NCBI RefSeq assembly: GCF_000340215.1
Contig: NW_006921534.1
Span: 2,346,725 to 2,410,724 of the forward strand
Reading direction: 5' to 3'
Source of the DNA: Pseudocercospora fijiensis CIRAD86
Taxonomy: Eukaryota; Ascomycota; Dothideomycetes; Mycosphaerellales; Mycosphaerellaceae
Length of the DNA: 64,000 nucleotides
In this document: one piece after another, positions 48,200-57,613 of the stretch
Layout of the letters: each line of letters begins with the position of its first letter
Numbering within the stretch: the stretch's first letter is position 1
Translations under genes and position numbers: made by a program
Notes under the pieces: generated by a model
The model's input: the letters and a program-made list of their open reading frames with translations, nothing else
Database searches by the model: none
What the model was told of the DNA's origin: nothing

Positions 48200-48980
48200 G
48201 AAGTTGCGAAGTAATTAATCCTTAGCTTCTTCCTCTCCGCTATTAACGTTATATCTAGTATGCCTAAATAACCCTCGTACGTCTGTTCCTACTACGTATT
48301 CTAGCGCCTATATAAGGAAGTTTATAAAGCAGTCGAAGTTATTAATTAAATCCTTATTCTTCTTTATCTATATCTTTAGTATATTAAAGGTTTGCTTAAT
48401 TAGGTTAAGATCTAGTAAGTAAGGAGGCAGATATTCGAGCGTATGTCTAGCGCGAGTAATTATCTCTTCTACGTTAATACTATAGTAGATTAAGGCGTTG
48501 TCTATTATAAAGATTATCTCCTATCTAGCAATAAGCGGTAGCACTTTATTCTCGAGCTAGTTGTTAAAGGTAACTTAATCTATAGAGCCTTAGATATAGA
48601 GAGTATAGGGCAGGTATCTATTAATCGTTAACGCCGGTAAGACTAAAGTGCGTTCTTCTCGTTATACGTACTAATAATCTATATAATCTACGCCTTCTAG
48701 AGACTAACTATACTTACGGTAAGCCGTCTTCTAGTTTGTCGCTATCTCGTTAATAAATACTAACTTCCGAATAGGCTACCTCTTATACTTCTTACTCTAA
48801 ACGGCTCTTACTAATAGATTGCGCTCCTTTACTATCTTCCGCGATGCTTTCTAAGTCTACTTTAAAATGTGCTCCTAGGCGGCTAGCGCGTGCCTAGAGG
48901 AGTGCGAGCGAAGCTTTCGCCTTATATATACTAAGCTAATTCGGTTCTTTAGACCTCGAAGCTAGACCTTGAAGCTATTA
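48200..48980 (-). pseudogene. Tc1/mariner-type (DDE_3) transposase core, degraded
   Basis: The minus strand reads KLVFINE, then TAYRKYS and TFNNQLENKVLPLI, followed by IIFIIDNALIYYS and TLEYLPPYLLDLNLIKQTF. This is the order of motifs in DDE_3 transposases (first acidic residue in F(V/I)DE, then IMDNAxxH, then EYLPPYSPDLNPIE). In the first, Asp has become Asn; the last acidic residue has become Lys (IKQ for IEQ). Both are G-to-A changes on the coding strand. The Tyr, Pro and Leu framework is intact. TAG codons interrupt the frame. Confidence 0.8.
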
Positions 48981-49539
48981 CTATTATTATACGATTTAGT
49001 TCTATTAGAATAGTTTCTTAGGAATAAGTATTTTTATATTTTTGTATTACTATTTTTCTTTTCTAGTATTTTAGATACTACTTTATTATTTTTAACTTTA
49101 TATATATTACTTACTTTTATTCTAGTTTTCTCTAATTTTTTATATCTATTACTACTTTTTATATTATTAAAAAAACTATTTTTAATTTTTTTCTTTAATG
49201 TTTTACAGTTTTTCTATTTAGTATCTTACTTGTTTTACTTACCTATTTTATATTTTCTTATTTATTTTTATTATATGTTTTCTTTTTTCTAATACGTCTA
49301 AGTCCTCTTATTTATATCCTTATTTATTACTTGTTTTCTATCTTACTACTTAGTTTAGTACTAGCTTATTATTTAGTCTATTAATTAGCTTATTATTTAG
49401 TTTATTATTTACTTTGTTCTCTAGTTTTTTATTTAATCTATTATTTGCTTTATTATTTAGTTTCTTCTCTAGTTTATTATTTACCTTCTTTTTAACTTTA
49501 TTATAAGTTATTTATTTACTAGAATATAATTTATTTTAT

Positions 49540-49880
49540 TAATTGTTTAACTAATTGTTTAACTAATTGCTTTACTAATTGTTTAATTAATTATTTAATT
49601 AATTGCCTTACTAATTGTTCTACTATTGTTTTATTCATTGTTTTGTTAATTGTTTTGTTAATTGTTTTGTTAATTGTTTTATTTATCGTTTTATTAATTG
49701 GTTTATTAATTGGTTTATTAATTGTTTTGTTAATTGTTTTGTTAATTGTTTTGTTGATTGTTTTGTTAATTGTTCTATTAATTGTTTTATTAGTTGTTTT
49801 ATTAGTTGTTTTATTAGTTGTTTTATTAGTTGTTTTATTAGTTGTTTTGTTTGTTGTTTTGTTAATTGTTTTACTAACCA
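49540..49880 (+). repeat. 12-bp minisatellite (TTAATTGTTTTG)n
   Basis: About 25 imperfect copies of a 12-bp unit are seen. In one frame they encode a repeating IVLL, in another FVNC; both open frames are artefacts of the repeat. Confidence 0.85.
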
Positions 49881-50263
49881 GGATAGTACCTGTACGTAAG
49901 CACTTCTGCTCCTTCTACTTACGTAGTAATAGCGGTAGCGCCCGCGAGTTTTTAAATTTTATATATACCTAGTATAGCGGAGCCGCGAATTTTAGGGTTC
50001 CTCGCTCTTATTCTCGCTCTCGTTCCTTTAATATTTTTCGGTAATTTTATAAATTTAAATCGTATGTTTTCTATAATTAAAATTAATTTTTCTATAGGTT
50101 CTTTTATTAAAAGTTGTTTTATAAATTCTTTTATTAATGTTTTAGTTAATTTTCTTATTAATTTTCTTATTAATTTTCTTATTAATTGTTTGTATATTTT
50201 ACTATATATTTTACTATACATTTGAAGTGTTAGAAGGAAGGCAAAAGGCTTTACTAGCGGTTA

Positions 50264-50339
50264 TTCGGGAAGTCGGCGCTTGTTCGGGAAGTCGGCGCTT
50301 GTTCGGGAAGTCGGCGCTTATTCGGAGATACCGGCGCTA
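50264..50339 (+). repeat. 19-bp tandem repeat, four copies
   Basis: Units begin at 50264, 50283, 50302 and 50321 (TTCGGGAAGTCGGCGCTTG); the first three are almost the same and the fourth diverges. It is GC-richer than its surroundings and not RIP-like. Confidence 0.85.
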
Positions 50340-50399
50340 GCTCCGAAAGTCTCCACTTGTAGAAATTGACCAATTAGGTATATAGGATTCTAAAATCCG

Positions 50400-50880
50400 G
50401 GGTCGGCTTAGCGTTACGTATAGCTAAGTGCGCATTCTAGCAACTAGATTAGTACCTACGTTGCTATTATAAGGCGAGCTTCGCTCGCAATTATATCGAC
50501 TAAGTAGTAGTAAACGTTCGAAGGGTATAACTAGATATTAAACTCGTTATAGAGAGCGAGATATATCTCTTTAAGATATACCTCTAGTCGATAAGAGAGA
50601 TATTCTTCGAGCTAGTCTCGCATTTCTTTAGTAAGTATACGCTTACGACCTAGCGGTAGGCATAGTAGATAATAGGCCTAATAGAAGAGATTATAATTAA
50701 CGCGCTATTTATATAGGGTCGACCTTGTAATACTAGTTACTAGTATTATATTATTAATCGACTTGCTATCTTCGAATAATAACTCTACCTTCTTTATAGT
50801 CTCCGGCGGCATCTTCGTACTAATCCTAGTACGTACCTCTAGCTTCTTTTCGGGCGGCGCCTTCTTTTTATAACCTATAG
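50400..50880 (-). pseudogene. N-terminal helix-turn-helix part of a Tc1-type transposase, degraded
   Basis: Minus-strand translation gives a basic start (GYKKKAPPEKK), MPPETIKKVELLFED, a second helical part with SITRSTLY, then LGRKRILTKEMRDQLEEYL and EIYLALYNEFNIQLYPS. This resembles the paired helix-turn-helix region of fungal Tc1-like transposases. It sits just inside the right TIR, as an element's own transposase start would. Whether it belongs to the same gene as the DDE core at 48200-48980 is not certain because 1.4 kb of repetitive DNA separates them. Confidence 0.65.
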
Positions 50881-51002
50881 ACGAATATAGCGATATTCTA
50901 CGATTAAAATAATACCTTAACGGTCGCTATACTATTAAAAATAAGGCAATACGGTCTATAAAGAGGTAGGTTTAAAATGCGGTGTGCGGCTCTTCGAGAG
51001 GT

Positions 51003-51034
51003 CTTGGCATTCTACGGTAAAACGCAAAACCCAG
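51003..51034 (-). repeat. right TIR of the TA-flanked element
   Basis: It is the inverted partner of 45974-46005 and is followed by TA at 51035-51036. It abuts the NRPS fragment. Confidence 0.85.
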
Positions 51035-51035
51035 T

Positions 51036-53817
51036 AACTTTACACAGGTTCACGGAAGAAGCCGCTTATCGAAGGAATGCCGGAGACTTACTCTACTGTA
51101 CACAGCATAAGGGCAGTACGTGAAGTCAAATTGAAGAAGCCTCCGAGTCTTTTGCTATCATGCTCCACATCCCGACTGAAATCTGTAGCGTCTACACGAT
51201 CGGGGAGCCTCTTCGATTGAGTGACTGCTACGGCAATTTCAGCGGTCGTTACAACCCCCTTGCCAAGCTGGTGAACAGAAACATCACGTCAAGGATTGCA
51301 AGAAGGGTAGGATTATCGACGTGGATCTCTACGGGCTGCCGAACGAGAGCTTACCGCGCCTTGTTCGACCCTGCAATATCAACCGACCTGGAATTGCCGC
51401 AGAGGACGAATTCAGCAAATCTCTCGATGCCTCCATCGCCCGTTTGAAAAGCAGTCTACTACACATGACGCCATCTCAGGCTTCCAGAGTGGATTTCACT
51501 TCTACCGCTCACCTTGAGACGCTGTTCTTAGCGGGACAAGCAGCTGTCAAGCTAGACCTGGCCCCTCATGTCCGACTGGTTAGCGGACATAGCCCACTTG
51601 AATGCACCTTTGTGGTGACGTGTGCGTCCCAAAGTCAACTCTTGTTAGACGAGCATAGCTTGGGTCACAGGATTGGAAGCAACACCTGGGTCGTATCTAA
51701 CGACGGCGAACTTTGCGGTATCGGCGAAGTTGGAGAGCTCTGGATCGAAGGCCCGCTTGTCGGACTAGGATATATTGACCAGGAGAGGGAGACAGCATCT
51801 GCATTTGTGAATGACCCTCACTTTATCACAAGTGGTGCTGCAGGCTTTCAGGGTCGGACTAGACGATTCTTCAAGACTGGAGATTTAGTATGGCAGCAGG
51901 CCGACGGCAGCCTGATTCTCGTTAGCCGCAAGGATGATCAGGTCAAGGTCCATGGCCATAGCGTGGAGCTTGGCGAGATTGAGCACCATATTCGTGACCT
52001 TCTATCACCAGATGAGGTCAAGGAAGTGATCGTTGAGTTCACAACTGCTCATGGAGAAGCAGATCCCAGTTGGAGCTCGACATTTATGTGAAGCAGTCGA
52101 CAAATCATGTCAAAGCGAAGCTCACGCAACAATTACCAGGGTATATGATCCCTTCGCGTTTCGTGCCTTGTGCTACTATGGCCAGAACAAGCTCCGGAGC
52201 AGTAGACCGTCGTAAGCTGCGCGAACAGGCCAAGAACATGTCGCAGGCAAAGGCACCAAGCCCGCACAGTGACACCAAACGAGACCCTTCAGATCCTTTG
52301 AGCATCCTCGAGACACAGCTATCCCAGCTTTGGGGCGAAATACTTGGCATAAGTAACCGGGCGACAATCACAGCCGAATCCAACTTCTTTGCGCTCGGCG
52401 GAGACAGTATGTCAGCGTCGCGATTGACAATGGAAGCGGGTAAATGGGGGCTTGCCATTGCGTCTCGGACGTCTTAAAACATCCCAGACTCGTCGACATG
52501 GCTGAGCACGTCAAGTACGCCCATGGTTCATCTGCAATACAAGAGACTAGCCATGCGCTTAACGGAACCCATCCGACCTCCACGATGATGAATCTCTTCA
52601 GCCTTACACCTTTCCAAAAGCGCAACCTCTCCGGCACCCTCGATCAAATCTCCAAAGCAAATAACTATCTCACCTTCGACATTCCATCAAGTGTCTTCGT
52701 CTCCAACATCGCATAAATCGTAGACAACCTCATCAACCACTTCGACATCCTCCGAACAGTATTCACCCAAATCCAAGACAAATACTACCAAACAATCCTC
52801 GCTTCCTACGAAGCACCCATGAAAGTCGAAGAAACCTCCTCCACCTCCTCCGAACAAATCCTCGAAACCATAATCAAAGAAGACTTGAACCATCCTCTCG
52901 CTTTCGGACAACCCTGGTTCCAAAGCTACCTCATCCACGAAAAACACGCGAACACTAAGAAACTCGTCCTCAGAGTCCACCGCGCCCTCATGGACTCTAC
53001 CAGTATCTCCACCCTCTCATCCGCCCTCAAAGACCTCTGTGCCGGCCGTCCCCTTCCCCCAACACCAAGCTGGAACACCTACCTCTTACGAAAATCCCAC
53101 CCTCATTCTTCCTCAACCACATACTAGCAATCTCTCCTCCACGGCGGAAGAATGGCGTACCTCTCCCCCTCTCCCTCCCCATCTCCCAGCCCTCACTACC
53201 TCAAAACCTCAACCTCCCTCCCCACCCTCTCCTAAACCCCTCCGGCACGCCATCCGCCCGCTTCACAGCCTCCGTCGCTCTCGCATTATCTCGACTCGCA
53301 GGGCAAAGCGACATCCTCTTCGGCCGCCTAACCCGCAACGCGGAAGTCCTTGGTGGATCGGAGAACGTTGTGCCCGTGAGAGTCAATACCCATACTGCGA
53401 ATTCTACACCTAGTAGCTCGGTTCTTGGGGGGATGAGATACATGTATTGCTGGAGATGTTATGGGACAGATGATTGAGGGGATGGGGGAGAATGAGGAGG
53501 GGTTTGATTTGGAGGGGTTGGTTGCATTGTCTAGGGATTCGTCGGAGGTGGAGGTTGAGAAGAGGGAGATGGATGTTGGGTTGAAAGGTCAGGAGGAGGA
53601 ATTTGGGGTTGTGGCGGCTTTTTACTCGGGCTGTGAAGGTGTGAGGCAGGTTGAGAATTTGGCGTTTGGGAAGAGGAGTGTTGTTTTCTCTGCTGAGGTG
53701 GCGGGAGGGAAAGGATCGAGTTGGAAGGTATCTGTTTCTGCGAGTAGTGATGTGCAGAGTCAGCAGAGCTTGAATGATATTCTGCAAGAGTTGGTAAGGG
53801 CTCTGAACGAAGTTTGA
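51036..53817 (+). pseudogene. broken nonribosomal peptide synthetase fragment: partial A, T, partial C
   Basis: Pieces of one NRPS module follow in order in shifting frames. 51321-52091 holds the C-terminal half of an adenylation domain: SLLHMTPSQ, a degraded A5 (GHSPLECT for NGYGPTEC), GELCGIGEVGELWIEGP, FFKTGDLV and GSLILVSRKDDQVKVHG. 52070-52477 continues in another frame with PGYMIPSRFVPC, GAVDRRKLR and a carrier domain with LGGDSMSASRL (Ser for 4'-phosphopantetheine). 52444-52716 and 52819-53127 give condensation-domain parts, including VHRALMDSTS where HHxxxDG is expected. The same domain continues near 53210-53430 with ALALSRLAGQSDILFG and VVPVRVNTHT, and 53461-53817 is a tail. At least four frame breaks and the absence of A1-A3 rule out function. 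The left end abuts the transposon's TA. Confidence 0.85.
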
Positions 53818-53963
53818 TAGCGGTCTTCTCTGGATCAGGTCGTGGGATCGTCGTAAGACATGGATATGTTCAATGTACATACATTACCGGAAATAGGTAT
53901 CTGTTCAGTCGTATTCAATGCTTGTAACGCCATCGCCATGCAGCACGCTTCTCAAACGCTCGA

Positions 53964-56339
53964 TCATTCGCCTTCCCGATGTTCGTATATCATATCCACT
54001 TGCTTTACAGGATGTAGTAGCATTGCAGGTAAGCACATCCTGCCTTCGTTCGCCTTTTCGTACTCCTCACCACCATCATTGTCTACCTTGAAACCCAGCC
54101 ATCTCTTCCACAGATTGGGAGAGAAGCCAGCGTGGTAGTACCATGTCGTGCCGAGGAAGTTGTGCTGTCTCTCATCCGAGAAGACGCTAGTCCGTGCACC
54201 GCCTGCAGCGCCGTTGATGCCATTATTGAATATGGCTGCCAGATAGCTTGTAGGCCATGCACGATCGACATAGACCGGATGTGGTGCGTAGACAGCCTTG
54301 TATCCGTGATGCAGAGCGCAGCTGCCAGGCCACATCTCGGAGAACATGGTGTGACGTTTGAGCGCTGTCTCTCGATGCATTGTCTCCAATAGTCTTCGAC
54401 TGAGACGTGAAGCTGTGATAATAGCCGTCCTGCGTGGAGGGTATCCTTCCGTTGTGTTATAGCCTGTGACATCCTCGGCAAGGATCCAATTCGTGTTGTG
54501 AGGATCGAAGAGTGGGTTGAAGGTGATGAAGTCTGCTTCCTCACCGACGCCCCATTCATAGTTGTCCTTGTCGTAGGTTGTTGGAGGCTGAGGATCTGAG
54601 TCTGGCAAGTCTGTCTCGTCGCCTTCTCCAGTTGGTCGCAGTGGACCCCAAATTGCGTTCTCGGCCCTACGTGACTCCTCGTCCATTGGATGTTTTGAGC
54701 CAGCATCTGCCGCCAGCTTGCCATAAACCGAAGCTTTCTGCGCTGTGCCGTGCTGAGTCTGGACGCGCACCATCTGCTTGAACTCTTCCCAGGTTCCATG
54801 CTCGGCAGGAACGTAAAAGCGGCCGTTTCGTTCCCACAGTCCCTTTCTCGGCTGCTGTTTTGCCCATTGCGAGACCTGCTTGAAGAGGTGATAAAAGTTG
54901 CCCGTATAGCGGATATCCATCTCCCAATGCCATAGAAACTCGTATTCTGGGTGCATGTGTGCAAAGTATTGCATCGGCATGTACGTACTTCGATATGCGC
55001 CATGTACTGGAAGGTCGCGGTAGAATGACTCTGCAACACCGCCATAGATCAGGCCCATTTGCCGCTCCGACCACAATGTACCCATGCCTCTGAATTCGGC
55101 AGGTAATGCGTCATTAAGTACGCGCTGATAGGTGTCCTCGTCTGCCCATATCTGCATGTTGTCGTCTTTGACGTGGATGAGAAAGTGCACGTCATATTCT
55201 GCTCCAGAGTGTAGACTTAACTCGTTCACCAGAGCTCGCAGGTAGAACAGATCCTCGTCGTCATAGTTGTAGTCCCACCACGTTCGAATAATGACTGCTG
55301 TGCGGTTGAGATACTGCTTTCCGCTCAGAGTCTTCTCCGGAACTTGGTCTTCACTCTGCTTCTCTTTCGCTGGCCCACCTAGAGCCATAGACGTAAAGAA
55401 GTGGTTCCGCTGCAATTTGGGCGCCGGCTTGAAGCGATGCGCGTTGTCCTTGATGCAGCGTTCCTGCGCTTCTGCCCACTGCACGTTTTTGTAGTTCACC
55501 TCTTCTTCGTAGCCTTTCCAGACTTGCTCGGAGCCTTCCTTTTCACCCTCCATACCAGCACCACTGCCACCAAACTTCCTGCTGTAGCCATACCCGTACG
55601 GTCCCAGTCTGCCATATCTTTCAAAGCATATGTCGTCTCTCAGTCCGAAGATATCATAGCTGCCCATGACTGGATTCGGAAAGCCTTTCGTCACGCCCTG
55701 ATAGCTCAACAGCTGTGGAATCTCCAGTTTGGTCTTGTTGTCCAAATAGCATTTGACTGGCATCTCAAAGTCGCCATTCACGTTACTCGTGCTGTATGGA
55801 TCGAATCGCAGACTTGCGAGCGCAGCTCGCTTCTGGAAGCCTTTCTCCTTGCTAACTTGTAGGTCCTGCTGCTCCTTCTGCCTCAACGCCTCGTCCTGCA
55901 GTCTCTTCACCTCCTCATCGTTGTCCACGGGGTATTCTGGAGTATTCTCCGTCCGGCTGACCAGCGTTCTGATACCGCCATGGTATCTCTTCAGGAATGG
56001 AAACTGCTCCCATGCCGGAGGAGGAGGCGGTGGTTTCTTCAAGCCCAGCTGTACCTCTGCCCTGCTCGCCCAAGACGACCGTATGAGGTACCATATGAAA
56101 ATGAAGAGCACTGCGCTTATGGCGAGTGTGAAGTATCGCGAAAATCGCCTTCGTGGAAGATGGTATGCGAATGAGGCGGGTCCGCTCTTTTGGCTGAGCA
56201 TGGGCATGGGCGCATATGAAGCCGAAGTGTCTCTGCTAGAGACCAATGACGGCGCTTCGTCTGAGTCGAAGTCGTTGGAATTGCGCTGTTTCTCTGGATC
56301 AACCAGTGCACCGGACAATGAGCGGTATCGACCGCCCAT
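53964..56339 (-). CDS. DUF3405 family type II membrane protein
   Basis: A single exon of 791 residues. The first 65 residues are cytoplasmic and basic near the membrane (LPRRRFSRYF), followed by one hydrophobic span at about 70-86, then a Pro-rich stalk (LKKPPPPPPAWEQF) and a long lumenal domain. The lumenal part shows motifs of the fungal DUF3405 family, which I recall as resembling glycosyltransferases: RTAVIIRTWWDYNYDDEDLFYLRALVNEL, HFLIHVKDD, YMPMQYFAHMHPEYEFLWHWEMDIRYTGNFYHL and TGEGYPPRR-like TTEGYPPRR. The acidic EMD could bind a metal. A Golgi glycosylation role is inference from topology. The start at 56339 is an ATG and opens the cytoplasmic tail. The neighbouring NRPS relic is only 147 bp from its 3' end, convergent. 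Confidence 0.88.
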   Translation of the reverse strand: MGGRYRSLSGALVDPEKQRNSNDFDSDEAPSLVSSRDTSASYAPMPMLSQKSGPASFAYHLPRRRFSRYFTLAISAVLFIFIWYLIRSSWASRAEVQLGLKKPPPPPPAWEQFPFLKRYHGGIRTLVSRTENTPEYPVDNDEEVKRLQDEALRQKEQQDLQVSKEKGFQKRAALASLRFDPYSTSNVNGDFEMPVKCYLDNKTKLEIPQLLSYQGVTKGFPNPVMGSYDIFGLRDDICFERYGRLGPYGYGYSRKFGGSGAGMEGEKEGSEQVWKGYEEEVNYKNVQWAEAQERCIKDNAHRFKPAPKLQRNHFFTSMALGGPAKEKQSEDQVPEKTLSGKQYLNRTAVIIRTWWDYNYDDEDLFYLRALVNELSLHSGAEYDVHFLIHVKDDNMQIWADEDTYQRVLNDALPAEFRGMGTLWSERQMGLIYGGVAESFYRDLPVHGAYRSTYMPMQYFAHMHPEYEFLWHWEMDIRYTGNFYHLFKQVSQWAKQQPRKGLWERNGRFYVPAEHGTWEEFKQMVRVQTQHGTAQKASVYGKLAADAGSKHPMDEESRRAENAIWGPLRPTGEGDETDLPDSDPQPPTTYDKDNYEWGVGEEADFITFNPLFDPHNTNWILAEDVTGYNTTEGYPPRRTAIITASRLSRRLLETMHRETALKRHTMFSEMWPGSCALHHGYKAVYAPHPVYVDRAWPTSYLAAIFNNGINGAAGGARTSVFSDERQHNFLGTTWYYHAGFSPNLWKRWLGFKVDNDGGEEYEKANEGRMCLPAMLLHPVKQVDMIYEHREGE

Positions 56340-57416
56340 CGTGGGAAAGTTCGCCTTCGCCTATGGTTAGGCTTGTATTCGTGGTGGTGGTGGTGGAGGA
56401 ATCGTGATTCGTTATCTCGTCTCGTGAGCGCGACGCTTTTCTGGTTCGGCGGTTGGAATGCGCAATACTTCTCCTAAATGTCTGTACAGATGTGTTCAAA
56501 ACGGCTCGCTTGTCCAAGTCGTCAAATTGTCTATACAATCATAAAGTCATGGTGAAAGGTTAGAACTCCGTAGTTCTATCAGGCTGTCGTCCCTGACGAC
56601 CAAGCCCGCAACTCTGCCTTCTACTTCTCCACTATAGTTACCCTCTATCTATTCATATTCTCCTGAACGAGTGTAGATAGAAACAAAATAGGTCGAGTAT
56701 GCTATCCATTCTTTTGATTTGATAATCTGCTCTAAACAGGCTCACAAAATACAATCCCCGCATATTAACACTCATTGAGCCTTCTTGAAGTTCTTGTGAG
56801 TATTGCAATACACATGACCATCTTTCGACCATCCAAGCATCAACATTAATCGTCTGAAATTTGGCAGAGCTCGTTTGTTATATGCCCATGCCGAGACAAC
56901 AAACACCTATAGATGACCACGAAATTGTGCAAGTCCAATGTCTACGCCGGGACACTATGACAAGTGTCCGGGCAGATGCTATCTCGAGACCAGACTAGAG
57001 ATAGGATTATTTGAGGGTGTAGTATTTTGGTATGTGTGTGTGTATATGTGGCATAGTGGCATAGTATGTAGCTAAGGTGTGGCGTATAGCCAATTAGCGG
57101 TTAGATAACAGAGATCCTATCTCTATCTCTACTCAGACTAGTAACAAAGGGTATTCGTACATATAATAAAGAATCACGTGTTCCGTAGCAGACTTTTCTA
57201 AACCTGTAAGTAAACTTTCTAACCCCTCTACTAATTAAATAAACTCCCGTATAGACTATATAATACCCTTTATTACTAGTCTAATCCGTTTCTATCGGGT
57301 TTTAGTACGCGTATATAGATAATCGTAGTAGTAAGTAGATGGTATTAGCTATAATACTATTATATATCAAAAATCGCAAAATCCGCTATAGTTAAGCCCT
57401 ACGTAGTTATAGAAAC
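56340..57416. other. promoter side of the DUF3405 gene and RIP-like border
   Basis: The first ~300 bp, including CT- and GT-rich tracts at 56380-56400, probably hold the promoter. From about 56990 the sequence becomes TA-rich. A TG microsatellite lies near 57034-57046 and an inverted repeat pair at 57136-57281. No gene is seen. Confidence 0.45.
57136..57281. repeat. small inverted-repeat element, possibly a MITE
   Basis: GACTAGTAACAAAGGGTATT at 57136-57155 and its reverse complement at 57262-57281 differ at one position (a transition). The 146-bp unit could fold into a hairpin or be a miniature inverted-repeat transposon. No clear target duplication is seen. Confidence 0.5.
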
Positions 57417-57613
57417 TATAAGAAGGGTCTATTAGTAGGTAGATAGGGTAGTAGTAGGTATAGGTAGTATTCGATAGAGATTTAAGAGAAGAGGGAGGAA
57501 GGCAGGCTAGTTAGCCTAACGCTAAGCGCTAAGCCCTACCTAAGGCATTAAGACCCTAGCTTTACTCAAGCCTAGTTATATACTAATTACGTATAACCTC
57601 TTTAGTCCTAATA
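57417..57613 (-). repeat. 3' LTR of copy C
   Basis: It is 197 bp and aligns over its length with the LTRs of copy B. It starts TATAAGAAGG and ends TCCTAATA, both RIP-altered forms of the TG...CA ends. Confidence 0.85.

Larger units (their letters stand above)
45974..51034. mobile_element. 5-kb TA-flanked TIR element with Tc1-type transposase relics and a passenger frame
   Basis: Inverted repeats of 32 bp lie at 45974-46005 and 51003-51034 (CTRGGTTTTGCGTTTTACCG start); they differ at two positions, both transitions. The dinucleotide TA flanks both ends (45972-45973 and 51035-51036), the target site used by Tc1/mariner-type elements. On the minus strand, about 50880-50400 encodes a helix-turn-helix region of a fungal Tc1-type transposase (LGRKRILTKEMRDQLEEYL, then EIYLALYNEFNIQLYPS). 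About 48980-48200 encodes a DDE_3-like core (IIDNA, then EYLPPYLLDLNLIKQTF). The two pieces are separated by 1.4 kb of AT-rich and minisatellite DNA. On the plus strand, 46080-47850 is a long unidentified degraded frame. At 5061 bp it is far longer than a usual Tc1/mariner element (about 2 kb), so nested insertion or passenger DNA is likely. Confidence 0.75.

Noticed and set aside
49615..49972. Open frames coding repeated IVLL or FVNC units
   Set aside because: They are translation of the 12-bp minisatellite and not a membrane protein.
50264..50339. Regularly spaced repeats as a CRISPR array
   Set aside because: The units are directly adjacent with no spacers, and the genome is fungal.
54083..55045. 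320-codon second frame inside the DUF3405 gene
   Set aside because: It overlaps the real gene on the same strand in another frame; it has odd composition and no motifs.
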